From: Dromaius novaehollandiae
Taxonomy: Eukaryota > Chordata > Aves > Casuariiformes > Dromaiidae
Assembly (NCBI RefSeq): GCF_036370855.1
Contig: NC_088098.1
Coordinates: 38,629,981 to 38,693,980, forward strand
Direction: 5' to 3'
DNA length: 64,000 nucleotides
Shown here piece after piece: positions 14,701 through 29,000 of this stretch. A model generated the notes under the pieces. That model had not been told where the DNA came from, ran no database searches, and saw only the letters and a program-made list of their open reading frames with translations. The translations under genes and the position numbers were made by a program. Each line of letters starts with the position of its first letter. The stretch's first letter is position 1.

Positions 14701-16389
14701 AAGATTTTATATACAAACCAGCTGGAATCCCATTGACAATAACAGCCTCTTCCTTTCCCTCTCCCCCCTCCCCACTACTTTCAGCCAGACAGAGCTTGAA
14801 ATGACTGAGAGGAGCTTTAAGAAGTCTGCGCCTTTGAGCAGTAAAGTCTACTGGTGCTAAACATCTGACAGTTGTTCATTAAGAGAGACCCAGGCAGGCA
14901 TTTCATCACTGAGATGAGTATTTAATACATGAATGGGTAGCAAGAAAACATATTTGTGGACATTTCAAAAGGCTGTCATATGAGGAGACTCCAAGTCTGA
15001 GCAGGTTCAGAGCTGTGCTGCAGAGCCCTTTGGAAATCTCTCAATTGAACTGGCACTCTTAAAGCAAAAAAGTTGCTGTTGCAGCTTCCAAAGAAAAGCA
15101 AAATTAGACTTAGAGGGCAGGAGGGGGGCAGGCAGAGGGTGCTGAGCTCGAGCCTTCCTTTAACGCAACTCCTAGGTTATATGGGGGGCTCAAACTACTG
15201 CAGTTTCCTATCAGCGGCATCACAGCTGCTCTCAGAGCCCCCAAAACATTACAGCTTTAGTATCACCAGTTCACAGTTGCACATGTGATGTACTGGGGCT
15301 TTCCAGACACTCAGGAAAGGACAGCCAGTCCTGGTAAGGCTAATACCTCCCCCAGCCAATGCAGGAGTAGTACATGTTCTAACTGTTGGAATTACTGTTT
15401 ATTCAAGGACGGTTATCAAATGTAAATACATTCAAAACAAAACCTGAAAATGAGTGAGGACCTCCCATAGCTGACAATAGAAAAATGTTTAAAATGATAC
15501 AAAAAAGGCAAGAACATTCATTCATTGATCTGCTTTTGGAAGATGCAGGATGCTGTGCTCCTGTAACAGGAGCAGAGTCATCTTGTGCACCCCAAGAGTC
15601 CCGAAAGGGTTGGTGGAGATGGTAATTTTTCAGTAGCTTCTGGAATACCAGGGGAACTCCAAAAGATTTAAGCAAGATGCTGATGCTGTAATTGAAAAGG
15701 ACAAGTAGGATGTCACTAGCTGACAGCTATAGGCTAGCTGTCTGACTTCCATCCTAGGTGAAATTATAGATAAGCTTGATGTGAGATTCAGTTATTAAAA
15801 AGATGTACATTTAACTACTGGCTCCAGCATTTTATGAGAACAAATGTGCACTATTTAATGCACCTTTCACTTTTCAGGTTTACAAGTTTGACTGATAAAA
15901 GGCAATTGTGAAAACACAAGAGACTTCTAAACTATGCACTTTATAACAGGCTGCCTGTGTGATATCTCAAAAAAAAAGAAAACCTCCTCCCCACAACTAC
16001 ATAGTATAGGACACAGCCGGTGGGTTAAGATCTAGCTGATTAACAACAAGGAACAGTCATAAAATGAAGGATTTGCAAGATTTCTGATTCAGTCAGGATG
16101 GGACCAAGGCAACGTTTCTGTCAAGCACCTGAAAGCTTGACAGAAGAGGAACACTGCAAAGCCAATGTGTGGAAGATGCCCAGGTTGCCAAGGGGATAGA
16201 CAGTGATACGACAGTCATGCGGAGTGAGCTGGGTCGCTTGCTGTACTGGAGCTACCCAAAAAAAGAAGTATTTTAACACAAACCAATGCAAAAGCATATC
16301 TGTAGGAAGAAGGAATGCTGGCCGCACTTGCACAAGGGGAAATAAGGTCCTGGAAAGGACTGGCTCTGTGTAGGATTTAGGAATTAAGA
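11791..16389. other. Intergenic, no gene seen
   Basis: Unique desert sequence of average composition. Short frames occur on both strands, the longest being 128 codons at 14418-14804, without recognisable domains. No clear repeat was recognised. Confidence 0.5.
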
Positions 16390-16710
16390 GGACAAGCCAG
16401 GCTGCTGAAGTGCTCGAAACAACGCTGTGACAAAAAAAGCTAAATGCATATATGGACAAGAAAACAGCAATCAATGCTGTGATGTGATTTTGGTGTACAG
16501 CATTGGCATGGTGATCCTGGAATGCAGTGTCAAGTTAGTGACCACATTTCTCGCAGAATTAAAATTAACTTGCAGAAGAGATCCACCAAAATAATTGGAA
16601 GACAGGAAAATTGCCAAAAGCTCCAGAAAAAATGTCATTTGCTTATCAAAATTGCCAGAGATTGCTTCTATAGGATATCTACATACCTGCTATTAGAAAG
16701 GTATTAATTC
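16390..16710 (+). repeat. Decayed CR1/L3-type LINE fragment
   Basis: The plus strand reads GTGTACAGCATTGGCATGGT, then CCTGGAATGCAGTGTCAAGT, CCACATTTC and CAAAATAATTGGAAGACAGG. The order follows the sense 3' segment of CR1/L3 elements (GCATTGGTGAGGCC..CTGGAATGCTGTGTCCAG..CCCACATTTC..AAAATGATTAG). The element is old and its ends are uncertain. Confidence 0.65.
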
Positions 16711-19700
16711 AGATAAAAGACTCGGTGATAATTGAATCAATAGCAATAATAAGAAATACAATTTTTACACAAACACATTTTCCTAAAGAAGAACGAGTAT
16801 CAAATGTTTAGGATAGAAATGGATTCTCTGATTTTTGATGGCTTCTGCTGAAGACCTGGTGCCTTTCTGGATGACATGCTTTAATTTTACACAAGTTATT
16901 TAGTTCATTATATGGACACTCAAACAAAATGTAATGATCTGTTCCCTGCAGGCGATTATGCTTGATCTAATGGTCCTTTCTCACCTTCAGATCTGTGACC
17001 TTCTCAGTTCTTTCCCCACATTGTTCTGCACATTAAGGCTTGCACTGGGGAAACCACAAATAGAGTAGAAAATATCCTCCTAAATCACCCTGGTTAAGCA
17101 ACACTTCTTATTCTTATTAGCATTTGGGACCTTCTCTAGATCAGGAGAGAGGAAATAAAGGGAGGCAGCAACGAAGACAAGATACGCCAATAGCCATAGT
17201 AAGCCAAGGGATTATTAGGGGCGCAGGCACTCAGCAAGGTCACCCCAGCTGACCAGGACCGAGTGACACTGCCAATCACCCAGGTCAGATGACCCCATTT
17301 CAGCAGGTGCCGGATCGAGACATTCTGCCTAAGAGCTCTCACAGCCTTTTACTGTGGGGCTGGGCTGCGTGCTGATCCCTTTATCATGTTCAAGAGCAGG
17401 AATTGCGGTCCTGCCAAAATTAGATAAGGGCTGAAAAAAAAAAAAACAAAAAACTGGGCACCAGCAGACACTGCTATCAAACAGAGTTCTCACTTGTACT
17501 CTTACACAGTTGGAAATGATCAGCAAATTAGGTATAAAGGGACCAGGCAGCATGTTTCCAGCTGAACTGCTATAAAGGTCACAGCACTTATATCGACACC
17601 ACAGGCTTAAGAGGAAGGGGAAGGAAAAGGGAGGGAGGAAGGAAGGAAGGAAGATAATGCTGCAGAGATGGCTGGATGGCTGTTCAAATGAGAAAAGTCA
17701 AATGTATTTAGCAAAATCTACCCTGCAGGAATCTAATAATCAGACTGTAATTGGGTCACGGTCAAAAGCTGATCAGAGCAGAATAATGAAATAGTAACTC
17801 TACTACATTGCTGACAAAAAATACTTAACACATGTAAAATATTTTCTACCAGAAAGTAAATGGGAAATGGGATAAAGATGTGGAAGTGCTTGGACCATTT
17901 ATTTAGGCCAATGCTTACTTACAATACCTACAACTGGAAGAAGGCTGTGCAAAAAAATTTTGCAATGCAGGGAAAGGTACTGAGTTAATACTCTTGCATT
18001 ATTTTGAGAGTCTCCTTATTCACTGCTGGAAAACACACAACTGTTCCTTACATCCAAAAACTGCAGTTTCTCTCTTGCTGCTTCCTCAGTATCCAAAGGA
18101 GCAGTTAGGCAGCAACCGTAAGTGGCAGCTATTTCAGCTGATTATTTTTAAAGGGAACATTACATTTTGAAAGTTCCTTTTCTGTAGCTTGGCTGGCACA
18201 TGGCTTTCTACAGACAGACTTATCCAAAGTGTTCACAAGCCCCCCATCCCCGCTTCCCAAATGGAGGCAAAATGCTCCTGGTTTCCCTGCATTATGAATT
18301 TAAAAGTTGGGGCAGGTTTGCAAAGCTGTCCATGCCCCAGGCCGAACACCAGGCAAGCACCATGTTTCAGGGCAGGCACTGAGTGATGCCCTGAGAGGCA
18401 GGAGTCATTCCAACTGCAAAATCAAAGGGATAAGCACCGTGGGAAATACAGGTAGGTCAGGTGAAATGGTTTGCTTGAAAACCAGCAGTATCCTGCAGTC
18501 TCTCAAAACACTGCAGGATCTTTTGGCATCTCTTCCTCTTTTGATGAACAAAAAAAGCAGGATGAGGCTGGTTTCTGTGTATAGCAGTGCAAGTCAAAAA
18601 AGGACTCCCAAGGTACTAAAAGGCTTTTACGAAATCTCTAGGAGGGAACATCTGCCCATTCCACAGAGCTCTACACGGAAGTGCTAGAAAGATTCCTACA
18701 ATGTTTTGAATACCACATTGCCTCATTTATTCCTTTTCTTCTCCCCTTTCTCAGTCAGGAAAAAATATCTCTCATTATCATTTATGAGATTGCATTTGGT
18801 AACAAACAGGCTGTGACCTCTCTACTAGGAATGAGGAACCTTAGAGCAAATAGTATATCATGATTTATTCCCCTAGCACATGAGAAAGAGCAGCAAGGAT
18901 GTTTTGCATAACCCTTCAACCTTCCCTTACAAAGGGACCGCAACTCTCACCTCTGCCTCCGAGAAGTAAAGCTGGAACATACGTTGCAATAGGACTACAG
19001 CTTGACAGAGAAATATCTTGATATTCCACATTAACTGGGAGATGAACGTCCAGCTGTGCCCATTCACTCCTATGGCAAGAGAGTGTTTTCTTCCCATGAT
19101 GTCCAGTTTCATCCCCCTGCCTAGCTAGTGGGTCATACTTCACATTTGGTCTTCAAATTCATTCCACTTTCATCAGTGCTCATGTGCAATCATGTTTTCC
19201 TGAAAGTTTCTTTCCACCTGGGTATGTGACAGCTAGCTGTGGGAGACAATGAGACACATCTTCACTGTGCAGAGCATACGCATGCATTAATTTCAGCCAG
19301 AGTGGTTATAATAAGTGGTTTTAATTGCAATATAAACCCACCAGCAAGACACCTTCGTTTAAATAATTGATTTGAGTCTTGTTCTGCATTTCTACTCTTC
19401 AATTCTTTTGCAAGGGAAAGGGAGATCTCACCGATAAATACCATGAAGATGTGTTGATTTGAAACTGTATATTGTCTTTGCACAAAATTCGGTGTTTGTT
19501 TATGCTGACAAGGAAGATATGTGATGAACATATTTAAGCCATTACACAATTTAACATACACTGTTTGGATTCTTCATTATGTATGATAGAGAACAGTAAA
19601 TGAAAACTAAAGAAAAAAATTTTGTTTTTTTATGCCTTCTTGTTTCTGGATGGAAAGTGCAAATCAGCAAAAACATAGAAATCGTAAATTTATGGTAAAT

Positions 19701-21663
19701 TTATTTTCAATGTATCATTATTCTTCTCAAAATAAGTATTCCACTGGAAATTAGCTGCTTTGTTGCCCAAGGAAAGTCCCTTGAATTTAAGCAGTTGCTT
19801 TTAGTCACCTTCAAAATTTAAGAGCTGAGCGTCTCACACATTGTTTTTATAACGACACTAGAAAATAAACAGGTTTCCCTGCATTTTTTAAAATCACAAT
19901 TCAGTTTCCCAAATTTGAGTGAGCCCATTATTGACCTGAAACTAAACAAAGCAAAACAAAGCAGATACTGTTTTTGTATTTATGGAGGAAGCTGCTGCTG
20001 TCAAAAGCTGGTACATTTCCTCGGTTGAACCTTGGTCCAAGGGGTTTAGCTGCGACTTCCTGGGGTTTACAGCTCCAGCTGTCTTCAAGACTTTGGCAGC
20101 AAACAAGTATTGCTCAAATATTATCTATCGATGTTTGTTGAATTCATGCTATTTTAATGTCCTATGGTAAATTCAAAACAGGTCGTCATAATTTTGAATT
20201 AACTTTCAAATCTACTTAAGGAAAAAATTGTTAAGTTAAAAATCATACTTTTTTCAATATTTAAATCATAAAGCTTATTTATTTAGTAAGTAATAGATAG
20301 CAAGCAATATATTATATTTAAACAAAAGTCACATTTAATATTTGTTATCTCTCCATGGTAGCTGTTCCATTGCTGTGTAGCTCCACTGCATCTGCCTGGC
20401 TTCCCGTAATGAAATTCATGACCCGGTATGATCTAAAATATGGAGGGTGCCAAACCTGGGCTAGCAGAGCATTAGATCAGTAGTTACAGTAATGACGCTG
20501 ACTATGTGCATGATCCCAAATGAGAATCTAGGTATTATGTTACGGTGGGCATCGCCTTACCAGCAGCTTTCCCCAGCTGACTCAGCTCTTGTGTCGGGCA
20601 CCTCTGAAGCGGGAGGAAGGTACCTTCGTCCCCTGCCCAGCTGTGGCAGCAGGCCCTCTGCTCTGGCAGGGCTGAAGGCAGCTCATGGAGTATTAGAGGC
20701 ATCCAAGGCTACTACTACCCACTGAGAAGCCTGATGGCCTAGGATTTTTCTGAATTACGGTGCCAGAATATACCAATTCACATGCGTAAGAAATCCAGAG
20801 CAGATTTGCTGCTTCAGTACTGAGAAATCTGATTATGTTATCTGAATAGAGCCGTTTAGTCTCAAAATTTACAGTCCCATTTCACCAGGACTTTAGGTTA
20901 CGACTGTGCTGTAGCTGCAAAAGGGGTTGTGTAATCACCACGCCATAACAGCATTTTATTCTTACAGTCATTTACTATCGGCTGTAGCCACTTTCACAGC
21001 TCACATGTAAAGTTAGACTAACACACTGCAGAAATAGACATTTTTTTTCAAGTAGTCTCAGAAATCACCTGAAATGAGCCTCCACACATTTTACACATGG
21101 TTAATATAATCTTTAATTTCTGCTTAAAAAAACAACGGCAGCAGAAGTTATTTTATTCCTTGTAAGCTCCTAATCCAAATACACGAGTAAAATAATATCT
21201 CATTATGACAAAAACCTCATCAGTAGAGATGCAGCATCAAATAGAGCCTGAGGAGATCAAAGTCCCATCCGAGACAGTTCATATGCATTGCTGTTCCCTT
21301 TGAGAAGATTTTTTTATGTTCCCCTACTTCTAACGCTGTCAGTTAGCTTTACTGCAGCATGCACTTAACCTCCCCCTGAACACCAACTTCAAAGCTTCAG
21401 TGCTTTGCAGGCTCCATCAGTCTTTCAGATACAAAAAATATTGCTTTTTGCTAAGAGATGTGCTTTGTTCCTTTTGTTGGATAAGCAGAATGAGCTGCAT
21501 TACGGTTAATGATGAAGTGCTAAGACTGCCGGGGCAAACACAGCTTAGGAAAGAACTGGAGCAAAAAGAAAAATGCTTTCGCCTTCCTGCCCCTGACCCC
21601 ATGCCACCTGTTATTTTTCACAAAAACTCTAAAACATTTTTGAACATAAATCAGTATCATTCC
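16711..21663. other. Intergenic, no gene seen; GGAA-rich tract at 17610-17655
   Basis: Mostly unique AT-rich DNA. A purine tract with (GGAA) repeats at 17630-17655 could bind ETS factors or simply be a microsatellite. TAAT-rich stretches occur at 19560-20340. No coding feature was identified. Confidence 0.5.
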
Positions 21664-21720
21664 AAAAAAAAAAAAAAAGAAGAAGAAGAAGAAGAAGAAG
21701 AAAAAAAAGAAAAAAAGAAG
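21664..21720. repeat. (AAG)n / poly-A microsatellite
   Basis: An A run is followed by about nine AAG units and further A/G. It creates an artefactual lysine/glutamate open frame on the plus strand and a polyphenylalanine frame on the minus strand. Confidence 0.9.
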
Positions 21721-21894
21721 GATCTTCAGGCAGCAAAGGAAACAATACAACTGCAACGGTTTTATGAATGAGGGGGATTGTTCTGCCCTGCTGGGCTCAG
21801 ATCAATGCAAAGCTGGCAATGTAAGCCACAGCAATGAAATAAATGTTGCCATCTGCTACTCTTAAGCTCTCAGAACATTTGAAAGACACCAGTG

Positions 21895-22420
21895 AAGATC
21901 AGCGACTCCCCGACGCGAGGGGCTCCCGCGGCTTGCTCCCAAACACCGGCAAGGCGAAGCATGAGGCTTGTGTGGCGCCGCCGGCTCCCACGCTCGCCCT
22001 GGGGACCCCTGGCTGAGCTGCTTCACCCCAGCAGAGCCACGCGGGGAAACGTGCTGGGATGCTGGGGCCGGCCTGCCGCGGGAGCCCAGGGGCGCCCCGT
22101 GCCACGGGCTTGGCAGAGAGCTCCGCTGAGCTCACCGCACCCCAGCCTGAGGTCCACCTCTGCTGTTGCACAGTCTCTAAGGTCCCCCCACCTGAAGTCC
22201 CTTAAAGATCAGCTCCTCCAGCACAGCTGGACCTTCCTTCTGCCCCCGCGGAGGAGCCATACCCAGCACCCTGGAAGCACTGCCTGCATTTTTGGCGGCT
22301 GTATAAATAAAGGAAGCAGCTCCTCTGTGGCGGCTCACCACACATTTGAAGCTTGCTCAGGAAAGCGTGCTGTGCAAGGGGGCTGCTTCCCATCCCCACT
22401 TCCGCCCTAGGCTCACTTCT
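21895..22420. other. GC-rich, CpG-containing patch
   Basis: GC and CpG rise sharply in otherwise AT-rich DNA, most densely at 21900-22110. A 172-codon plus-strand frame here has no recognisable domain and is explained by low stop frequency. It is a possible promoter or exon of a non-coding RNA. Confidence 0.35.
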
Positions 22421-25400
22421 CCCCAGGGAATATCTATAAAACCTCGAACAGATGGCACATGTCTCAGGGGGGCGTTTGGGAAGCCTGCTGCACAAGGTCC
22501 CACCATCCCTCGGCGAGCATTACTCTTCATTCCTGCCCTACTGCAAGGGGAGGGAGGTGGGGGTAGGGCGAGAGCTTCCTTTTGCCTGCCAGTAATCACA
22601 TCTCCAATGGTTAGTACCTGTAACTGGACGGGAGCAAACCATTTCCCACGTTCCCCCCGGGTTTCTGGATGCCTGGCTCAGCCTGTTCCAGCGGGTGGGG
22701 AGCATTCGCACTGTGTTATAGCTTCTGCAGGCATGGGCTCAGAGCATTTGGGAAAATTTACACCCAAGACATCTAAAGCTGAGCTCTAAGCACGGAGGCA
22801 TGCCTCGGGGAACAGTGGCTTTTTATCTTTTTATGTGCAGATACTAATGGAGCTGCGTGACAGAAACAAAAAGGAAGGGAAGACACCCACGTATGAAAAA
22901 TCTACTCCAAAACTACTGTTATTTTTAGTGTGTAGTACTACTCATATTTGCAGCAGTGTTTTTTTTTTTTTAAACACACCCTGAGTCAATGCAGAGGATG
23001 GGATAAATCTCTTTCTTTACATTTGAAGTATGTATTTTCAGGTTGAAAGACTCAATGGACAATATTGGATACACGTGCAACACTGTTGGAAATGGGACTT
23101 GTATGTGTAGCTTTGAAAATCTGGCCCTTGGGGGTGTCATAATTTCCCGCATTAGTCTAGCTGTTCCTCTCAAATGCCCTTCCCCTTCCAAGCACACAAC
23201 TTCTTAAAGCTGTAACCGAATCCCTTATGAATGCATGGGGAACTACAAATTTATTATGGAGCTTCAGGAGTGACCAACTGTGCCTAACTACGGACAGTAA
23301 ACCACCAGTCCCAAAGCAGGGACAAGCATACAGATGAAGCTCGCAAAAGATTTAATCATGCAGAAGTCCACATGAGATTTCTGTTTTGAAAATTAGCTAC
23401 CAGAAGAATGTTTTTCCTGCCTATTCGTGTCCCTCTTATCCTCCCTCCTAGCTTGCTTTATATTTATGGAAAATGGTATGTACATCATGACATTGTAAGT
23501 ATTCTGAGCAGCCTTTTTCCTCACAATAGATTCAATGATAACGATTAAACTGAGATGTGCCTGAGTTTTCCACTGAACATGAGTAAAATGCAGCTAGGTT
23601 ACTTACCTTTGAGCTCACCAAACGGGGGTGGTTAACAACTTGGAGAGATGCAGCCAGCTAGAAATTTATAAGACTAAATAGAACAGTCTCATAAGCTGAT
23701 TTTTAGTTTAACTGGTTTTCATCTAGCAAGAGCTTCACCAGGAGCAAAATAATGCTAATCAGAGAAAGAAAAGAAAAAGTTCATGTTAAAAAACAACCCA
23801 TTAGCCAACTGGGTTTCAAAACACTATTAGAAATAACTGGCAGGTGCCTAGAAGACAGCTACATTTGATAAGTGATTAGTTATACAATTCTGTGCTCCAA
23901 CACTTATTTTTTGAATGGTTTACTACATTAGCAAATAAACATGTTTGATAAGAGCTATTTACTGGTTTAGATAATATCTAACTAAACATTACACTATAGT
24001 AAGGAGCAAGCAGATTTACACTGCATTTGTTTGATTAGGGACACTGCAGTTAAAAATCACAGTGTGATAGCTGAAATATAGTATTATTTTAAATGTTGTA
24101 GACTACTGGCCATACCACAAAGATTTCAAGGGCAAAATTTTGAAATGCTGTTCTTTCCTCTCAAACTGTGGCCAAGATGATCACCAAAAGAATATAACTG
24201 AAAGACAGATGAAAAGACTTCTTATATTGAAAATTAAGAGACCCTAATTAACAGTAAAAATAGGTAATTGTGTTTTGGGGGGATGGAATGGGGAAGAGCA
24301 AAAAAGAGTTTTTTTTAAAGGAGATTTAAAATCTGAAAAAGATCAACTCTACTTCAAGCTGGAGAGCAGGGAGGTTAATTTCCCTTTGGCCCTGTGCGCC
24401 AAAACAGTTCTTCCTCCATCAAACATCATTTCTCCAGTCCTGGCTGCCATGAAATTTTCATATTTTATTGGAAAACAGCTGTATACAACTTGGGAATGAA
24501 CAATCATTCCATACTGGATCTTTTAGGATTTTTTTCTGTGGCATGCGCAAGTCATTAGCTTATCTTCATCTACACACTTTGAAGGGAGCGGTGTATCCTC
24601 CTTGGGGAGGTTTTCTCACCGTGCCAAAGTGCAACAGCCCTTGGAAATCACTCACCCCCTCGGAAAGTGTTGAGGTCCATTTTTGTGTCCCACAGCAGTC
24701 AGAGTCTAGCATGGAGCCCTGCAAGGAGCAGCGTCCTCGGGCTGGAGGGGTCTCCGCAGCTGGCACCCCGCCGGGGCACGCGACCCCACGGCTGGAGGAG
24801 GGAATGCAGCACCCGTGCTCCTCACGCAACACGCAGGACCATCGGGGCAGCAGTGTCTGTCCTGCTCCTCCTGGGAGCGGAGCAGCCATGTGATGCTGCC
24901 GCCAGGATGGAGCCGTGCATCTGCACGTACAGCTCCTGGCCTAGCGCCCACCCCACTTTGGCCCTTTGTATCAGTGTGGTGGATCAATGATCAGTCCCAG
25001 TCGCATCTGAGGCGAGAGACCTGCAGACGGACAGCTGGGCAACCCCAGCCCTGGCCCCTGAGAAGGAAGAGGCTGACCACCCTCGGTTTCCTTTGCTTTT
25101 TAAGGGCTGCTGAGAGCCTTCAACACCTTGCATGTGCGGTCTGTTTAGCTTTACCTGGCCGCTTCCATGTGTGACTGTTAACACGCAGAGAAGAATAAAG
25201 AAAAGTGAAATGACCGTGTGGGGCAGATGGCGAGCGCTTGGAGCAGGTGGATGCACCCTTTCCATGTTTCAGCTTTCTGAAGTGCCGAAACAGGCAACAT
25301 GGATTCACCCCGACTGCAGAGGAAAGGATGTGATACAGTGGGAGCACAGGCTAGCCTGCAGATCTGTTATGATCCTGAAGACATCTGTGCCTAACCTCTC

Positions 25401-25877
25401 TTGGAGATAATAACACAGGGTTATTCTAGTGAAGGAAGAGGTTAACCACAATGTTTTGTGCCTCAGAAAGCAAAGTGTGTTACATAACAACATGAAGAAT
25501 AAAGACTACAGATTGTCTCCACATAGCGGCTACCTGTCTCAGGTTCCTTGAATGACTCTTGTACTGATTTCTAATGTTTATTGGGACAATCCTGTCTCAC
25601 TTTTGATAGCAGATAGCAAGTCTAGATCTCAAGCTGTAGAAATCCATCAGAAGACACAGGCCTGGATAATTTTCCTGAACTCAAATGTTCTCTTTTTCCT
25701 TTTGTGCACATCCAGAAGCGGTACAGGAGAGCGGCAGATTTTTTTTAATCACAAAATGGTGATGTAGAGGCAAACTTGTGGCCAAAGGCACAAGCTGGGA
25801 ACAGGCCAGAGAGCCAGATAGGCTCAGTCAGGCTAGTGGGAGCAAGGACTCGTGTTCCTGACCAGTCCTGTTTTGGA
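22421..25877. other. Intergenic, no gene seen; GC-rich patch 24725-24915
   Basis: AT-rich desert with one small CpG-containing patch. Overlapping frames on both strands in the patch have no recognisable similarity to known proteins. Confidence 0.5.
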
Positions 25878-26010
25878 TTATAGGATCATGGGATAAGGCA
25901 GGTTGGGAGGGACTGCAGGAGGTCACCTAGCCCAACCTCGGCTCAAAGCAGGATCGATGAATCTGCCATCGGTCTTTGTCCTTGGCCAGTTCTGCTCCTT
26001 CACAACTAAC
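25878..26010 (-). repeat. CR1 LINE 3'-end fragment
   Basis: The plus strand shows the typical antisense 3' end: GGATCATGGGATAAGGCAGG, then GGTTGGGAGGGACTGCAGGA, GGTCACCTAGCCCAACCTCG and GCTCAAAGCAGGATC. This is the most readable CR1 copy in the window. The element is on the minus strand and is 5'-truncated. Confidence 0.88.
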
Positions 26011-29000
26011 TGCGAAAAATATATACTCTCACAGCAGACATAGTGCCTGCAAAGGTATATCACAGTCGGTGTAGCTGCTTTCTTCTCTGGACTCCTGCTC
26101 GTACCTCTGGGCAGTGAGAGCCAGTGCGAGGCTGCTGGGGGGCCACGTTGTTTGGGGGGTGATGGCTGCCCTCAGCAACTGCCCTGAGGACTTTGCTGCA
26201 AGCATGACCTGAACTGCCTTGCCAAACCCTTGCACTTTTCATCACTGAGGTTTAAACAGTTTTAAAAATGAAGAATTTTGTTTTTATTTAAGAATTAACT
26301 TAAGAATTTTATTAAATAGTCTGAGTTAGACACAATCTAGTATCCTTACTAATTCAATCAGAAAATAGATATAGACATATTTATATTCAACATGCTGCAG
26401 AATTTTGTAAAAACATTATTGTCGTAAGTCTGCATGCAGAGGTGGGTAGGGGGACGAAGGAGGATTGCACAGGCAAAGCGGGAGCAATTGCAGTGCTTGG
26501 CTTGGGTGAGGGAATCATCCAAAACCAACAAAGGACAAAGGGCTTGGCTCTGCCTTAGTAACACTGAGTGGCTGCGACAGGAACCTGTTTTGTTACTAAG
26601 ACACGTTACAAGTCAGCAGACAGCCATGTTTTTCTGACTCATCAGCTGATATTAATTAATGACTTGGGAACACAATAAAAATTCCCATCAGACTTCCTTC
26701 CTTGAAAGGTTGTGGTGGCTTTTTTTTTTTTTTCCTTCCCTCCCCTCCTGGCTTTAGAAAAATTACATTGACAAATCTATAAATTTTAAATATGGGCAAT
26801 GACCAAAATAGCTTCCTTCCAGAGCAGCATCCTGCCTCCAACGGGGCCCACTTCCAGCTCCTTCTGAAGAAGGTGCAAGAACGGCAGAAGGCAGGACACA
26901 CAAGCCTAATAAGGAACATAAAGGATAATACCTAGCATTTGTTTCTTTTCTTTCATTATTATGAAAATCAGCTTCACATGTTACCAAAGCTGCCTGTAAC
27001 AAAGCAAATGGCTATCTCTGTGGGCTGCTAAAGCTCCCTGCCAGCCAGAACAGTAATTCTGTGTGGCAGCATTTCAGGTAGATACATTCACAGTATCTTA
27101 GTTTCTCTCCAACAAAGGAATGAGGCAACTCCACCTAACTAGCAACCGCAAAAGGAAATGGCATTGGCCCCCTTCAAAGAGGGCCGCCACGTCCCTTTGT
27201 CTCCCTCTGGGGCCCAGCCTCCTTTTCCCATTCCTAAAACCTCACTGGGGCCAGAACTGGGTAAAATCCAACCTCTGAGAATCAGGTTTCCAGGCTGAAT
27301 CCCATCATCTGCATTTGTTTGTCCTAGCAAACAGGGCCACTTATCTTACAGTGCTTGGGATCCTGTATCCCTTCCTGTAATCTCCAGTTTCTCAGTTAAA
27401 TAGCTACATTGATATGAAGCAAATTTTTCCCCAATCCCCTGTAAATATTAATCTTTGGAGGAGCATATTTACACAAAATGCAAATAGTTTTCTTTATATA
27501 ATTTTCTTTGGACAGAACAACTGCCACCAAGATATCATGCAATCTCTAGGGCATCATGAATCATGTTTTCCTGCTTTTCTGTCACTAGGATGTAATTAAA
27601 AGAATTTTTTCTGTCTTGAGTCAATACCGGAAAAATAAAGCCTCCTTGTGAATTATCTCCACCTCCTTCAACATAAATGCTGAAACAGAACAAAGCTGTA
27701 TTTCTAAATTCTGTCTGTTCTTAACAGATATAACTATGTCAGTAACAGCTTAACAAGCCTTTACAGACACAGATGGTCAACCATGTCATTACCTCAGTTC
27801 TAATGCTTGTATGCTGATTTTTCAAGCACCATGAGTATTAAATGCATTTTCCAAGATACACAGAGGCTGTGCTTTAGTGAGTGTTAGTCATTCTGATGAA
27901 ATTATCCAACTTTCATCATGGATATACCTAACACCAAACAAAATATTAACATGTCTTAGGAAGTAACAGCTGAATAAAAGAGGCTGAAATACTTATTGCC
28001 TGCTGATACCCTCACAGTAAATGACAGCATCCCCAATGGAAAATTAGATAAGGACAAGTTGAGTCAACCGCGCATATGCAAAACAAAGTCATGTGCAAAT
28101 CATACTTCCAAAACACATTAAGTATTACTCCTATTTTTTATATTTAGGAGTTTCTCAAAGTAGAATTTCTTGGTACGGCATTTTTGTTTGATCCTGCTGT
28201 TCTTCCTGTTTTCGCATTTCTATTTTGATCATACAAAAACCATCCCACACCCTCAGAACAGCTGAGTGCTAAGAAGCCAAGCCCAGATCTCAGGGTGAAC
28301 ACAGTAGAAACATATGAAAAGAGCTGCTTTACTGATTTAGTGGTCTCCATATAAGCTCACAGTAGTAGTATAAGCATAAGTAGTATTAATAGCATGGTTT
28401 GAGAAACTCTATTTTGGCCACATCTGAGAATATTGGTCTTTCCTAGAATTTCTTCAGTGGATACATAGCTTAGATATGTGGTATTTGGTTGACTGGAAAT
28501 ATGTGGCAACAGGGCAAAACAGAGAGACACCAGACCTAGGAAAGATGTACGGGCAGCCCAGGGCGATTCCAGGCAAATCCCTGCCTAGGCCATTGCTGCC
28601 TTCCTGAGCAGCTCGCGCACTTCCCCGTTCGGGCAGGCTGTCCAGGAGGCACGTTATTGCGCTGACGGTAGCGTGACCTCTGCCTGGCAAAATCAGTCAT
28701 ATTACATAAATCAGCAGATCCCGAGAATCATCTCAAGGACACTGCACTGACACCAAAACCTTGCAGCCTCAACGTGCAGAATTAAAGCCTGAGGCAGCTG
28801 TACATTGCACCTATTGTAGCTGTTCAGACAACAGATTATAACAAACATGATATGTGAGCCTAGCTGCACCCTTGTTTAGAAAATTATGTTTGGTGGCCTA
28901 CAGGATTGCCAAAGAGTGACCAAGTCAAGTAAACCAGCAAAAATTCATCCCTTCTCTTCTGGGATCCCAAGATAACATCTGCTTTCACATGCAATAGTGA

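Noticed and set aside
14418..14804. 128-codon plus-strand frame
   Set aside because: No recognisable domain, and an overlapping second frame and a minus-strand frame are similarly open.
21520..21756. Polyphenylalanine minus-strand frame
   Set aside because: It is a translation of the poly-T/(CTT)n complement of the microsatellite at 21664-21720.
21892..22410. 172-codon plus-strand frame
   Set aside because: GC-rich composition explains its length; overlapping minus-strand frames are similar and no family is recognised.
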